Under the pieces are notes generated by a model that saw nothing but the letters and a program-made list of their open reading frames with translations, ran no database searches and was not told where the DNA came from. Shown piece by piece: positions 43,726 through 52,636 of a stretch of 64,000 nucleotides of DNA. Position 1 is the stretch's first letter. Every line of letters starts with the position of its first letter. The position numbers were made by a program, and so were the translations under genes. This DNA comes from Kaistia defluvii (GTDB lineage Bacteria > Pseudomonadota > Alphaproteobacteria > Rhizobiales > Kaistiaceae). Location: assembly GCF_040548815.1 (NCBI RefSeq), contig NZ_JBEPSM010000002.1:558001-622000 (forward strand). Direction: 5' to 3'.

Positions 43726-44804
43726 TCCCGTTCGAGATGAAGCGGCTCGGCATGATCATGCAGCCGCTTAAGGGGGAGGCCAACGAGGCGGAGGGCGTTC
43801 TCAACCCGGCCGCCATCCGCGGCAAGGACGGGGAGCTCTATCTGTTTCCCCGCCTCGTCGCGAAGGGCAATTATTCCCGCATCGGCATCGCTCGCGTACT
43901 GTTCGATGCCCAGGGCGACCCGCGGGATGTGGAGCGCATGGGCGTCGCGCTCGAGCCGGAGGCGGATTACGAGCTTCGCGCCGATGGGGGCGGGGGCTGT
44001 GAGGATCCGCGCATCAGCTATGTCGAGGCGCTGGATCAATACGTGATGACCTATACCGCGCTGTCGCCGCGCGGTCCGCGCATCGCGATTGCTGTTTCCG
44101 ATGATCTGTTTCACTGGAAGCGCTTGGGTCTCGCCACCTTCCGTCCCTATCACGGCATCGATTTCGAGGGTATCGACGACAAGGATGCGAGCCTCTTCAG
44201 CGCGCTGGTCCCGGACCCGATGGGGCGGCCGACGCTGGGGCTGATTCACCGTCCGCTCTTTCCCGGCACCCGCCCGGAAGAGACGATCCATCAGCCGGCA
44301 TCAAAACCGTTGGACACCGATCGCGAGTGCATCTGGATCTCCTATTGCCGGCTCGGCAATGGAGGCGACAAGCCGCAGCTTGGCGAGTTCGTCGAGCATC
44401 ACAAGCTGACGTGCCCGGAGGCCATCTGGGAGCGCCTGAAGATTGGCGGCGGCGCTCCGCCCATTCTTTGCCATCATGGCTGGCTGATGATCTATCACGG
44501 CGTCGGCGACATGGCCTGTCCGAGCCCTTCAGGCCGGAAAATGCGCTATTCGGCGGGCGCGATGATACTTTCGCAGGGGCATCCCAACCGGATTCTATAT
44601 CGTTCGCCGGAGCCCATCCTGGTCCCCGACAGTCCGCTGGAACTGGAGGGGGCCGTCGATGCCGTCGTCTTTCCGACTGGAATCGATCGCCGCGACGATC
44701 TCGGACAGCCCGATCGTTTCGATGTCTATTACGGCATGGCCGACGACCGGATCGGCGTGGCGCGGCTCGACGTGCCGGAGGTGCTGCCGCCCTCGTCGCC
44801 ATGA
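43722..44804 (+). CDS. Glycoside hydrolase family 130 (beta-mannoside phosphorylase-like)
   Basis: A 360-aa five-bladed propeller enzyme starting at GTG 43722. The catalytic Asp is probably Asp95 in GGCEDPRIS. Supporting blocks are GVLNPAAIRGKDGELYLFPR (residues about 25-44), then HGIDFEGIDDKDASLF and YHGVGDMACPSPSGRKMRYSAGAM. Family members phosphorolyse beta-mannosides, yielding mannose 1-phosphate. Translational coupling with the HAD-IIB gene implies a joint pathway. It may be fed by the CUT1 transporter on the other strand at 44862-48028. Confidence 0.88.
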   Translation: MIPFEMKRLGMIMQPLKGEANEAEGVLNPAAIRGKDGELYLFPRLVAKGNYSRIGIARVLFDAQGDPRDVERMGVALEPEADYELRADGGGGCEDPRISYVEALDQYVMTYTALSPRGPRIAIAVSDDLFHWKRLGLATFRPYHGIDFEGIDDKDASLFSALVPDPMGRPTLGLIHRPLFPGTRPEETIHQPASKPLDTDRECIWISYCRLGNGGDKPQLGEFVEHHKLTCPEAIWERLKIGGGAPPILCHHGWLMIYHGVGDMACPSPSGRKMRYSAGAMILSQGHPNRILYRSPEPILVPDSPLELEGAVDAVVFPTGIDRRDDLGQPDRFDVYYGMADDRIGVARLDVPEVLPPSSP

Positions 44805-44824
44805 GCGGCAGCCGTTTGTCCGAG

Positions 44825-44851
44825 AGGGCGCCGGTCCCATGCCGACGCCCT
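44825..44851. terminator. Hairpin between convergent genes
   Basis: AGGGCG at 44825-44830 pairs with CGCCCT at 44846-44851, and CGG/CCG continue the stem after one mismatch. It occupies the 57-bp gap between the GH130 gene and the opposing permease gene. No T-tract. Confidence 0.35.
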
Positions 44852-44861
44852 GCGCCAACGC

Positions 44862-45776
44862 TTATCCCTTGACCGCGCCTGCCGTGAGGCCGGCGACGAT
44901 ATGCTTCTGGGCGGCGAAGAAGACGATGATCGTCGGCAGGATGGTGAGCGTGATGAAGGCGAGCACCAGCTGCCATTCGGTCGAATATTCGCCCTGATAG
45001 ACCATGATGCCGAGCGGCCACGGATATTTCGCATCCGTGTTCAGCAGGATCAGCGGCATGATGTAGTTGTTCCAGGAATTCACGAAGGCGACGATGCCGA
45101 CGGTCGCCAGGATCGGCCGCGAGAGCGGCAGCGTGACGTGCCAGAAATAGGCGATGTAGCCGCAGCCATCGACCTGCGCCGCGTCGAACAGCTCATGCGG
45201 CACATTCTGGAAGAACTTGCGGAACAACATGATGCTCATGCCGAGGCCAAAGGCGACCTGGGGCAGGACGACGCCCCAATAGGTATCGAGCAGCCCAAGG
45301 TCGCGGATGCGGATGAACAGCGGCAGGATGGCGGTCGCGACTGGAAACATCAGTCCGATCAGGAAGTAGTTGAGCAGGAAGCCCGAGCCGAAGAACGTGA
45401 CATGCGCGAAGGTGAAGGCGGCCATGGACGCGACGGCGAGGGTCAGGACCACCGTCAGCACCGCGATGATCATGGAGTTGCCCAGCATCTGCCAGTAGCG
45501 GCCGCTGCCCAGGATATCGAGGTAGTTGGACCAGATCCATTGCGACGGCAGGCCGAACGGGTTGACGCGCAGGTCGCCCAGCGCCTTGAACCCGCCGATC
45601 GCGGTGGTGAGCAACGGCAACAGCACGATCGCCGCCACGATGAACAGGCTCGCATAGAGATAGAGCCAGGTGACGAAGCTCATCCGGTGCTTCGAGAATA
45701 CGTCCCGGCGCGGACGCGTGACGACGGCCGGCTTCGCGGCCACGGGCTTTCCGGCGATGAATGTCTGATCAGTCAT
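44862..45776 (-). CDS. CUT1 sugar ABC transporter permease (MalG type)
   Basis: A 304-aa inner-membrane permease with about six helices after a basic cytoplasmic lead (RPRRDVFSKHR). The EAA loop is LFDAAQVDGCGYIAYFWHVTLPLSRPILATV and the end is HIVAGLTAGAVKG. It overlaps the preceding permease by 8 bp and is the last gene of a binding protein-permease-permease operon without an ATPase gene. Confidence 0.92.
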   Translation of the reverse strand: MTDQTFIAGKPVAAKPAVVTRPRRDVFSKHRMSFVTWLYLYASLFIVAAIVLLPLLTTAIGGFKALGDLRVNPFGLPSQWIWSNYLDILGSGRYWQMLGNSMIIAVLTVVLTLAVASMAAFTFAHVTFFGSGFLLNYFLIGLMFPVATAILPLFIRIRDLGLLDTYWGVVLPQVAFGLGMSIMLFRKFFQNVPHELFDAAQVDGCGYIAYFWHVTLPLSRPILATVGIVAFVNSWNNYIMPLILLNTDAKYPWPLGIMVYQGEYSTEWQLVLAFITLTILPTIIVFFAAQKHIVAGLTAGAVKG

Positions 45777-46683
45777 TGCGCATAAAGATCCGTTTGTAGC
45801 CGAAGGCCAGCGTGATGCAGATGACGAACAGGACGACGCCGATGGCGCTGCCGAAGCCGACCTTCATCCGGGTGATGCCGTAGGAGTAGAGGAAGGTGAC
45901 CATGGTCTGGGTGCTGTTCGAAGGCCCGCCGCCGGTCAGCGGCATGATCATGTCGAAGAGTTGCAGCGAGCCGATCACCGAGAAGAAGACGGAGAGCCGG
46001 ATCGTCGGCGCCAGCAGTGGCAGCGTGATGTTGCGGAAGCGCTGCCAGCGCGTCGCGCCGTCCATCTCGGCCGCCTCGTAATAGCTCTTGTCGATCGATT
46101 GCAGCCCGGCGATGAACAGCATCATGTGGAAGCCGAAATACTTCCAGACGATGACGCCGAGCACGGCGTAGATGGCGAGGTTCTTGTCGGCCAGCACATA
46201 GGGCGAGGCGACGTTGAAGAACGAGGCGATGGCCGCGAACAGGCCATAGTCGCCGTCATAGACGAAGCGCCAGATCAGGCCGGCCGCCACGTCCGCCAGC
46301 ACATAGGGCATGAAGAAGATCAGGCGGAACGACACGGCGCCCGGAATGCGGTGCGACACCATCGTCGCCAGCCAGAGCGCCAGCGGGATCTGGATCGCGA
46401 TCGAAACGAGCATGATCAGCCCGTTGTTCATCAGCGCCTGGCGGAACGCGCCATTGCGAAAGAGCAGCTCGAAATTCTTCAGGCCGATGAACTTCTCCGG
46501 CAGGCCATAGCCGTTCCAGTCATAGAGGCTGTACCAGGCTGCCTCTCCCATCGGCAGGATGACGAAGAGGGTGAAGACCAGCAGGGCAGGCGGCAGGAAC
46601 AGGATCAGGACGGGCAAGGTGCCCTTGGTCCTGGGTCTGCCAGCGCCGCCTTGTGCGGGCGCGGCGATCATCGTTTGGCTCAT
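45769..46683 (-). CDS. CUT1 sugar ABC transporter permease (MalF type)
   Basis: A 304-aa inner-membrane permease. The EAA loop is YYEAAEMDGATRWQRFRNITLPLLAPTIRL, and PLTGGGPSNSTQTMVTFLYSYGI is family-typical. The start at ATG 46683 could also be ATG 46671. It follows the binding-protein gene by 76 bp with a strong hairpin in the gap. Confidence 0.92.
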   Translation of the reverse strand: MSQTMIAAPAQGGAGRPRTKGTLPVLILFLPPALLVFTLFVILPMGEAAWYSLYDWNGYGLPEKFIGLKNFELLFRNGAFRQALMNNGLIMLVSIAIQIPLALWLATMVSHRIPGAVSFRLIFFMPYVLADVAAGLIWRFVYDGDYGLFAAIASFFNVASPYVLADKNLAIYAVLGVIVWKYFGFHMMLFIAGLQSIDKSYYEAAEMDGATRWQRFRNITLPLLAPTIRLSVFFSVIGSLQLFDMIMPLTGGGPSNSTQTMVTFLYSYGITRMKVGFGSAIGVVLFVICITLAFGYKRIFMRND

Positions 46684-46713
46684 CGGCCCGGACTCTCCGG
46701 CGGGAAAAGGATC

Positions 46714-46743
46714 CGCCGCCGCGGTGAGGGACCCGCGGCGGCG
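46714..46743. repeat. GC-rich hairpin between binding-protein and permease genes
   Basis: CGCCGCCGCGG at 46714-46724 pairs perfectly with CCGCGGCGGCG at 46733-46743 around an 8-nt loop, between the binding-protein stop (46760) and the permease start (46683). Confidence 0.6.
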
Positions 46744-46759
46744 ACGGACAGCTTGGGAA

Positions 46760-48028
46760 CTACTGTTCGAGTTCCCATGCGTCCTGGATCTGTTGGGCGG
46801 CGTCCTCGGGCGACATCTGGCCCGACACGATCTCGACGGAAACGTCGTTGACGACGCGACCGACGGCGGGGCCCAGATCCTGGTCGAGGAAGTTCTGGTG
46901 CCAGGTGGAGGCGGCCAGCTGCTTGGCGGATTCCGCCACCAGAGGATCCTTCACGCCATCCTCGGCACCGATGGTGACCGGGATCATGATGCCTCTTTCG
47001 GCCTGCAGCCGCTCATTCTCGACATTGGTCAGGAAGGCGGCGAATTCGACGGCCTCCTTTGGCGCGTCCTTGCTGATGACCCAGGCATTGAGGCCGCCCA
47101 GCGTGTCGGTGACCTTGCCGGCGCCGCCGGCCACGATCGGGAAGGCGAAACGGCCGAGATTGTCGCTGGCAAGGCCCTTGCCGTCGGCAGCCTGGTTGGC
47201 CTGGTTCTTCTCTGTCGCCTCGAAGCCGAGGATCATCGCGGCCTTTCCGTCGGCGAAGGCGCCGAGCGCCTGCGGCCATTTGGTGCCGAGATAGCCGGGC
47301 TGGAACGGCTCCAGCGCACCCAGCGCCTTGAGCTGCTCGCCCGCCTTGACGAACGGCTCGGCCTTGAAGCCGTCGCCGCCATTGGCCTTGGCGGTATCGA
47401 AGGCTTCCTTGCCGCCATTGCGCATGGCGAGATAGCTCCAGTAGAAATGGAGCGGCCATTTCTCGCCGCCGCCGCCGGCGATCGGCACGATGCCGGCGTC
47501 CTTCAGCGTCTTCACCGCGGCCAGGAAATCGTCCCAGGTCTGGATCTTGTCGGCGTCGATGCCGGCCTTCTTGAACAGTTCCTTGTTATAGAAGAACGAC
47601 ACCGTGCCCATCTTGTAGGGAACGGCCCAGACCTTGTCTTCGAAGGTCAGGCCGGCGACCGAGGCCGGGTTGTAGCTCTTTTCCCACTTGCCGCCATCGG
47701 CCTGCATTTCGGCCGTCAGGTCCTTGATCGCACCGGTCTCGGCCTGTGCCTTCAGCACGCCGCCCGCCCAGGAGAAGAAGATGTGCGGCGCGTCCTTCGA
47801 CTGCAGCAGCGTCGGCAGCTTGGCCTTGAAGGCCTCGTTCTCGAGGAACTGGGTCTGCACCTTCACGCCCGGATGCGCCGCCTCAAACTGCTTGATGATC
47901 TCATCCCAAGCCGTCAGCGTGACAGGATCTGTTTCCAGATGCAGCCATTTGACCGTAACGTCGGCCATGGCGGTGCTGGCGGAAAGCGCAAGGCCGATCG
48001 CCGCGCCGAAGAGCGTTCTGAACTTCAT
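46760..48028 (-). CDS. CUT1 sugar ABC transporter substrate-binding protein
   Basis: A 422-aa family-1 solute-binding protein. ATG 48028 has GGGAGGA upstream, and the Sec signal (MKFRTLFGAAIGLALSASTA) is cleaved near AMADV. Typical blocks are IIKQFEAAHPGVKVQTQF, DAPHIFFSWAGG and VWAVPYKMGTVSFFYNKELF. The operon is divergent from a ROK regulator. The sugar may be a disaccharide or mannoside judging from neighbours, but this is inference. Confidence 0.91.
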   Translation of the reverse strand: MKFRTLFGAAIGLALSASTAMADVTVKWLHLETDPVTLTAWDEIIKQFEAAHPGVKVQTQFLENEAFKAKLPTLLQSKDAPHIFFSWAGGVLKAQAETGAIKDLTAEMQADGGKWEKSYNPASVAGLTFEDKVWAVPYKMGTVSFFYNKELFKKAGIDADKIQTWDDFLAAVKTLKDAGIVPIAGGGGEKWPLHFYWSYLAMRNGGKEAFDTAKANGGDGFKAEPFVKAGEQLKALGALEPFQPGYLGTKWPQALGAFADGKAAMILGFEATEKNQANQAADGKGLASDNLGRFAFPIVAGGAGKVTDTLGGLNAWVISKDAPKEAVEFAAFLTNVENERLQAERGIMIPVTIGAEDGVKDPLVAESAKQLAASTWHQNFLDQDLGPAVGRVVNDVSVEIVSGQMSPEDAAQQIQDAWELEQ

Positions 48029-48075
48029 CGATTGTCCTCCCAGACGGCCCCGGCTGTTTCCTCCCACCGGCGCTC

Positions 48076-48100
48076 GTTTAATAAACAATGCGGATTAAAT
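48076..48100. promoter_or_regulatory. Candidate ROK operator and minus-strand -10 element
   Basis: GTTTAATAAAC (48076-48086) is a near-palindrome. TTTAAT at 48077-48082 and ATTAAA at 48094-48099 are perfect inverted arms 11 bp apart. This AT-rich patch lies in the 201-bp divergent gap 50-70 bp ahead of the binding-protein start. The ROK protein is the likely binder. Confidence 0.5.
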
Positions 48101-48168
48101 CTGTTCTCGTTCGGGGGCGCCTGTCAAGAGAAGCTCTTATTTGTTGCGCTGCAGCGCGGAATCTTGCG

Positions 48169-48196
48169 TTGACAGCCTCCCTCCGCAGTGTGAATA
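48169..48196 (+). promoter_or_regulatory. Possible promoter of the ROK gene
   Basis: TTGACA at 48169-48174 is a perfect -35 hexamer, with TGAATA 16 bp further on as a weak -10. The ROK ATG is at 48230. A perfect 12-bp palindrome GCGCTGCAGCGC lies just upstream at 48146-48157. Confidence 0.35.
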
Positions 48197-48229
48197 ACTG
48201 CCTGACCCGGAATAAATGGCTCCCTGGAA

Positions 48230-49447
48230 ATGAAGACAGCTGATCCCGAATTGATGCGCGCCATCAATCGCTTCCACGTGATGGACGCGATCCGGCGGTT
48301 CGGCCCGATCTCGCGAGTCGAGATCTCCGACCGCACGCAATTGTCGGCGACGACCGTCTCGGCGATCACCGCGGCGCTGCTCGATGACGGCCTGATCATC
48401 ACACAGCAACTGGGCGGCATACGCGACGCGGCGCGGGGCCGGCCGCGCGTCATGCTGGAATTGAACCCGGCTGCCGCGCACGTGGTCGGCGTCAAGCTGG
48501 CGCTCGACCAGATCACCGTCGCGACCACCAATTTCCGCGCCGACGTGCTGTCGAGCCTGGTGCTGCCGATCCGCCTGCAGCGTCAGTCGGTATCGGTCAT
48601 CGCCGATCTGGTCGAGGATGGTATCCGCCGATGCGTCGCCGATGCCGGCCTGGCCATGGAGCAGATTTCCGGCGTCTGCGTCGGGCTGCCTGGCGTCGTC
48701 GAGCGGATCGCCGGCGTGTGTCGCGCCAGCCCGATCTTCGGCGAGCGCGACGTTCCGTTTGCCGCGGAAATGACCGACCGGCTCGGCGGCGTCGTGGCGA
48801 CGATCGACAGCGACGTCAATCTCGTCACACTGGCCGAGCACTGGTTCGGCCAGGCGCGTGGCCTCGATGATTTTCTTGTCATCTCCGTCGAGCTCGGCCT
48901 CGGTCTCGGCATCATGCACAATGGCGAACTGTTTCGCGGCGCCAATGGCCTGAGCCCGGACCTCGGCGACCTGATGGTGCGTCCGCCGACCGGCAATGGC
49001 TCGACCCGGCTGGCCAGCGCCGCCTCGGAGGCGAGCATCGTCGCCGAGGCGCGCGAGATCCTGGCCGGCGAAGAGCATGAGCACGCCTTCCGGCTCGGTC
49101 GCGGCCTCGAGAAGATCCTGGAACTTGCGGAGAAGGGGGAGCCGCGAATCCTGGCTTTGCTGGAGCGGGCCGGCGGCGCGCTCGGCTTCGCTATCGCCAA
49201 CCTGATCACGCTGTTCGCGCCGCCCAAGGTCATCATGGCGGGGGCGGCGCTGGAGGCGGGCGACGCACTGGTCGGGCCGATCCGTCGCACGGTGGCGGAC
49301 CTGCTGCCGCCGAGCCTCGCCGACGTTTCCGACATCGTCGTCCACCACTGGCAGGACGACATCTGGGCGCGCGGCGCGGCCGCGATGACGCTTCGCGACC
49401 TCTATGGCGCGCCCTGGAACACCACGGGACCGGTCGTCCATCGCTGA
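48230..49447 (+). CDS. ROK family transcriptional regulator
   Basis: A 405-aa regulator. The N-terminal winged helix is MRAINRFHVMDAIRRFGPISRVEISDRTQLSATTVSAI (in residues 9-47), followed by the ROK sugar-binding fold (GVCVGLPGVV; VELGLGLGIMHNGELFRGANG). The kinase motif GExGH is replaced by LSPDLGDL and the zinc-binding Cys cluster is absent, so it is a regulator without glucokinase activity. It is divergent from the CUT1 operon and leads the Gfo/ThuA/AKR genes. Confidence 0.92.
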   Translation: MKTADPELMRAINRFHVMDAIRRFGPISRVEISDRTQLSATTVSAITAALLDDGLIITQQLGGIRDAARGRPRVMLELNPAAAHVVGVKLALDQITVATTNFRADVLSSLVLPIRLQRQSVSVIADLVEDGIRRCVADAGLAMEQISGVCVGLPGVVERIAGVCRASPIFGERDVPFAAEMTDRLGGVVATIDSDVNLVTLAEHWFGQARGLDDFLVISVELGLGLGIMHNGELFRGANGLSPDLGDLMVRPPTGNGSTRLASAASEASIVAEAREILAGEEHEHAFRLGRGLEKILELAEKGEPRILALLERAGGALGFAIANLITLFAPPKVIMAGAALEAGDALVGPIRRTVADLLPPSLADVSDIVVHHWQDDIWARGAAAMTLRDLYGAPWNTTGPVVHR

Positions 49448-49488
49448 CGACCGCCGACACAGAAATCGCATCTGGGAGAGAGCGCGAG

Positions 49489-50589
49489 ATGGCTGAACGG
49501 GTAGGAATTGGATTCATCGGCTGCGGCAATATCAGCGCGGCCTATCTGAAGGCGGCGGCGGGATTCCCGATCCTCGACATTCGCGGCGTCGCCGATCTGA
49601 ATGCCGACGCGGCGCAGGCGCGGGCGACGGAATTCGGCCTCACGGCCATGTCGATCGACGCCATGCTGGCTGATCCGTCGATCGAGATCATCGTCAATCT
49701 GACGATCCCGAAGGCGCATGTCGATGTCGGCCTGCAGGTCGTGGCGGCCGGCAAGCATGTGCACTCGGAAAAGCCGCTCGGCATTTCCACGGGCGAGGCG
49801 CGAAAGCTCGTCGAGGCGGCCAAGGCAAGGGGCGTCCGCCTCGGCAGCGCGCCGGACACCTTCTTCGGCGGCGCCCATCAGACCAGCCGCAAGCTGATCG
49901 ACGAGGGCGCCATCGGCACGCCGATCGCCGGCACCGCTTTCTTCATGTGCCCCGGCCATGAGCGCTGGCACCCCAATCCCGGCTTCTATTACCTCGATGG
50001 CGGCGGACCGATGCTCGACATGGGGCCGTACTACGTCACCGACCTGGTCAATTTGCTCGGTCCCGTCGCCCGCGTGGCCGGCGTCGCCACCAAGCTGCGC
50101 GACGAGCGCCTCGTCACCAGCGAGCCGCTGAACGGTACAAAGATCCCGGTCGAGGTCGCGACCCATGTCGCCGGCACGATGCAGTTCGTCTCCGGCGCGG
50201 TCGTCACCATCGCCATGAGTTTCGACGTGCCGCGCCACCAGCACAGCCCGATCGAGCTCTATGGCTCGGCAGGCTCCATCCTCGTGCCGGATCCCAACCA
50301 TTTTGGCGGCGACATCAAGCTCGCGACGGCCTCGGAGGACTGGCACACCGTCCCGACCCAGCATGGCTATGCCGACGGCAATTTCCGCGTCATCGGCGTC
50401 GCCGACATGGCGGAGGCGATCCGCACCGGCCGGCCGCACCGCGCCAATGGCGATCTCGCCTTCCATGCGCTGGAGGTGATGGAGGCATTCCAGCGCTCGT
50501 CCGACACGGGCGAGCACATCACGATCGAGAGCCGCCCGGAACGCCCGGCCGCGCTGCCGGTTGGCGTCGCCATCGGCGCGATCGGCTGA
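49489..50589 (+). CDS. Gfo/Idh/MocA family oxidoreductase
   Basis: A 366-aa NAD(P)-dependent sugar dehydrogenase. The Rossmann start is VGIGFIGCGNISAAYLKA, and the catalytic Lys is in the SEKPLG motif. GGPMLDMGPYYVTDLVNLLGP is the usual substrate-domain block. It lies 41 bp after the ROK gene and 29 bp before the ThuA-like gene. In such clusters these enzymes oxidise glycosides, often at C3, or inositol-like polyols. Substrate unknown. Confidence 0.9.
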   Translation: MAERVGIGFIGCGNISAAYLKAAAGFPILDIRGVADLNADAAQARATEFGLTAMSIDAMLADPSIEIIVNLTIPKAHVDVGLQVVAAGKHVHSEKPLGISTGEARKLVEAAKARGVRLGSAPDTFFGGAHQTSRKLIDEGAIGTPIAGTAFFMCPGHERWHPNPGFYYLDGGGPMLDMGPYYVTDLVNLLGPVARVAGVATKLRDERLVTSEPLNGTKIPVEVATHVAGTMQFVSGAVVTIAMSFDVPRHQHSPIELYGSAGSILVPDPNHFGGDIKLATASEDWHTVPTQHGYADGNFRVIGVADMAEAIRTGRPHRANGDLAFHALEVMEAFQRSSDTGEHITIESRPERPAALPVGVAIGAIG

Positions 50590-50618
50590 AACAAACCAAT
50601 TCAAGAGGGAGTGAGACC

Positions 50619-51263
50619 ATGCGCGAGGCATTGATTGTCTGGGGCGGCTGGAGCGGCCACGAGCCGGAGCAGGGCGCCAACATCATCGCGGGGATGCTCG
50701 AGGAGGAAGGCTTCAAGGTCTATCTCGAGAATTCGACCGAGGCGTTCGCCGATCCGGCCATCGCCGACATGAGCCTGATCGTGCCGATCTACACCATGTC
50801 GAAGATCGAGAAGGAGGAGCTTCTCAACCTGACCAAGGCGGTCGAGGGCGGCGTCGGCCTTGCCGGCTATCATGGCGGCATGGGCGATGCGTTCCGCGAG
50901 GCGGTCGAATACCAGTTCATGGTCGGCGGCCAGTGGGTCGCCCATCCGGGCAATATCATCGACTACCATGTCGATGTGACCAAGCCGGACGACCCGATCA
51001 TGGAAGGCATTCCGACCCGCTTCCCCTATCGCTCCGAGCACTACTACATGCATGTCGACCCCTCGAACGAGGTTCTGGCGACGACGACCTTCACCGGCGA
51101 CCATGCCTATTGGATCGATGGCGTCGTCATGCCGGTCGTCTGGAAGCGCAAGCATGGCAAGGGGCGGGTGTTCTATTCCTCGCTCGGCCATGTCGCCAGC
51201 GAGTTCGACGTGCCGGAAATGAACACGATCATGCGTCGCGGCCTGCTCTGGGCGGCGCGCTGA
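50619..51263 (+). CDS. ThuA-like domain protein
   Basis: A 214-aa protein of the ThuA (trehalose-utilisation) family, a class I glutamine-amidotransferase-like fold. Markers are LIVWGGWSGHEPEQGANII, LAGYHGGMGDAF and GKGRVFYSSLGHVASEFD. It has no signal peptide. ThuA proteins are found with Gfo/Idh/MocA dehydrogenases in rhizobial disaccharide catabolism, where they take part in 3-keto-disaccharide turnover. Strict biochemical role is not settled. Confidence 0.9.
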   Translation: MREALIVWGGWSGHEPEQGANIIAGMLEEEGFKVYLENSTEAFADPAIADMSLIVPIYTMSKIEKEELLNLTKAVEGGVGLAGYHGGMGDAFREAVEYQFMVGGQWVAHPGNIIDYHVDVTKPDDPIMEGIPTRFPYRSEHYYMHVDPSNEVLATTTFTGDHAYWIDGVVMPVVWKRKHGKGRVFYSSLGHVASEFDVPEMNTIMRRGLLWAAR

Positions 51264-51270
51264 CGACACC

Positions 51271-51307
51271 CTCTCCCGCCGCGACCGGGCTGGTCGCGGC
51301 GGGAGAG
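51271..51307. terminator. 16-bp perfect hairpin after the ThuA-like gene
   Basis: CTCTCCCGCCGCGACC at 51271-51286 pairs perfectly with GGTCGCGGCGGGAGAG at 51292-51307, with a 5-nt loop, 8 bp after the stop. There is no T-tract; it may be a factor-dependent stop or an mRNA 3' stabiliser. Confidence 0.55.
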
Positions 51308-51325
51308 ATCTCCATGGGCTTACAT

Positions 51326-51346
51326 TGATAGATATCTAAAATATCA
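51326..51346. promoter_or_regulatory. AT-rich inverted repeat upstream of an aldo/keto reductase gene
   Basis: TGATA at 51326-51330 and TATCA at 51342-51346 flank an AT-rich stretch with GATATC, an island in GC-rich DNA. It lies about 210 bp upstream of the next ATG and could hold its promoter or operator. The rest of the 291-bp gap (51264-51554) shows nothing else. Confidence 0.35.
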
Positions 51347-51554
51347 GGCGAGGTCGCTTTGTGGCTCTTGTCGGCATGTCCATTCTCGCGTCCCATGACG
51401 GGTGACGCTGCGCCAGCCTGCTGATTCGCACGCGCCGGATTTCAGGACGGTCGCCGGGATCTCCCAGACATCCATGTGGACCCGAGGCTGCCGAAGAAGC
51501 GGCGGCACGAATTGCGCCAACATTCGTGCCCATCTCTGACCTAGGACGATACCG

Positions 51555-52586
51555 ATGAAAGCCTCCGACAAGAAGCACCTCAAGCGCTCCAATATCGACC
51601 TGACCCTGCTCGGACTTGGCACGGCGCCGTTCGGCGGCCTCTACGCCGCCGTCCCGCTTGCCGATGCCGAAGGCGCGATGCAGGCGGCGTGGGACGCGGG
51701 CCTTCGCTACTTCGACACCGCGCCCATGTATGGGCTCGGCCGCGCCGAGCATCTGGCGGGCCACTTCCTGCGCGAGCAGGATCCGGAGTCGTTCCGCGTC
51801 AGCACCAAGGTCGGCCGGCTGATGAGCTTCGACCGCCCTGGCCGTGTGCTGCCGCCCGAACCGCCAAAGAACGAGTTCGATTCCGGCTGGAACAACGGCC
51901 TGCCGTTCCGCGAAGTGTTCGATTATTCCTATGATGCCATCCTGCGCTCCTATGACGACAGCCGTCAGCGCACCGGTCTTGGCCGTCTCGACATCCTGTT
52001 CGTGCACGATATCGGCCGAGTCACGCATGGCGAGTTGCACGATCATCATTGGGGCGCGCTGACCAAGGGCGGCGGCTTCAAGGCGCTGGCCGAGCTGAAG
52101 GCCGCCGGCCTGATCGCGGGCTTTGGCCTCGGCGTCAACGAATGGCAGGTGATCCGCGATGCCATGCAGGAGGCCGATCTCGACGTCTGCCTGCTCGCCG
52201 GCCGCTACACGCTGCTCGACGACGATGCGGCCGAGACCTTCCTGCCGCTGGCGCTGAAGCACGAGGTCGATCTTGTCATCGGCGGCGTGTTCAACTCCGG
52301 CATTCTGGCATCGACCTCGGGTCGCAAGAAGTTCAACTATGTCGACGCCCCGGCCGAGGTTCTGGCCAGGGTGGAGAAGCTGGAGGCGGTGTGCAGCCGC
52401 TTCGACGTGCCGCTGCCCGCGGCCGCGATCCAGTATCCGCTGCGCCATCCGGCCGCGACGGTCGTCGCCATCGGCGCCAAGACGGCGGCGCAGGTGAAGG
52501 GCAATGTCGAATGGTTCGAGCGCGACATTCCCGCGGAACTCTGGACGACACTCGAGTCCGAAGGCCTCATCCCGGCGCTGCCATAG
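51555..52586 (+). CDS. Aldo/keto reductase, D-threo-aldose 1-dehydrogenase-like
   Basis: A 343-aa AKR. The catalytic Asp and Tyr are in YFDTAPMYGLGRAEHL, Lys in STKVGRLM and His in FVHDIGR. The insertion around FDRPGRVLPPEPPKNEFDSGWNNGLPFREVFDYSYDAILRS (about residues 95-135) is typical of L-fucose/L-galactose/D-threo-aldose 1-dehydrogenases. It would oxidise an aldose to a lactone. The convergent SDR and dehydratase cluster at 52686-64000 could use the product. It ends at a shared terminator. Confidence 0.88.
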   Translation: MKASDKKHLKRSNIDLTLLGLGTAPFGGLYAAVPLADAEGAMQAAWDAGLRYFDTAPMYGLGRAEHLAGHFLREQDPESFRVSTKVGRLMSFDRPGRVLPPEPPKNEFDSGWNNGLPFREVFDYSYDAILRSYDDSRQRTGLGRLDILFVHDIGRVTHGELHDHHWGALTKGGGFKALAELKAAGLIAGFGLGVNEWQVIRDAMQEADLDVCLLAGRYTLLDDDAAETFLPLALKHEVDLVIGGVFNSGILASTSGRKKFNYVDAPAEVLARVEKLEAVCSRFDVPLPAAAIQYPLRHPAATVVAIGAKTAAQVKGNVEWFERDIPAELWTTLESEGLIPALP

Positions 52587-52636
52587 GCCGGAGCCGGCTC
52601 GGATCCCTCCGTTCCGGGAGCGATACTCAAAAGAAG

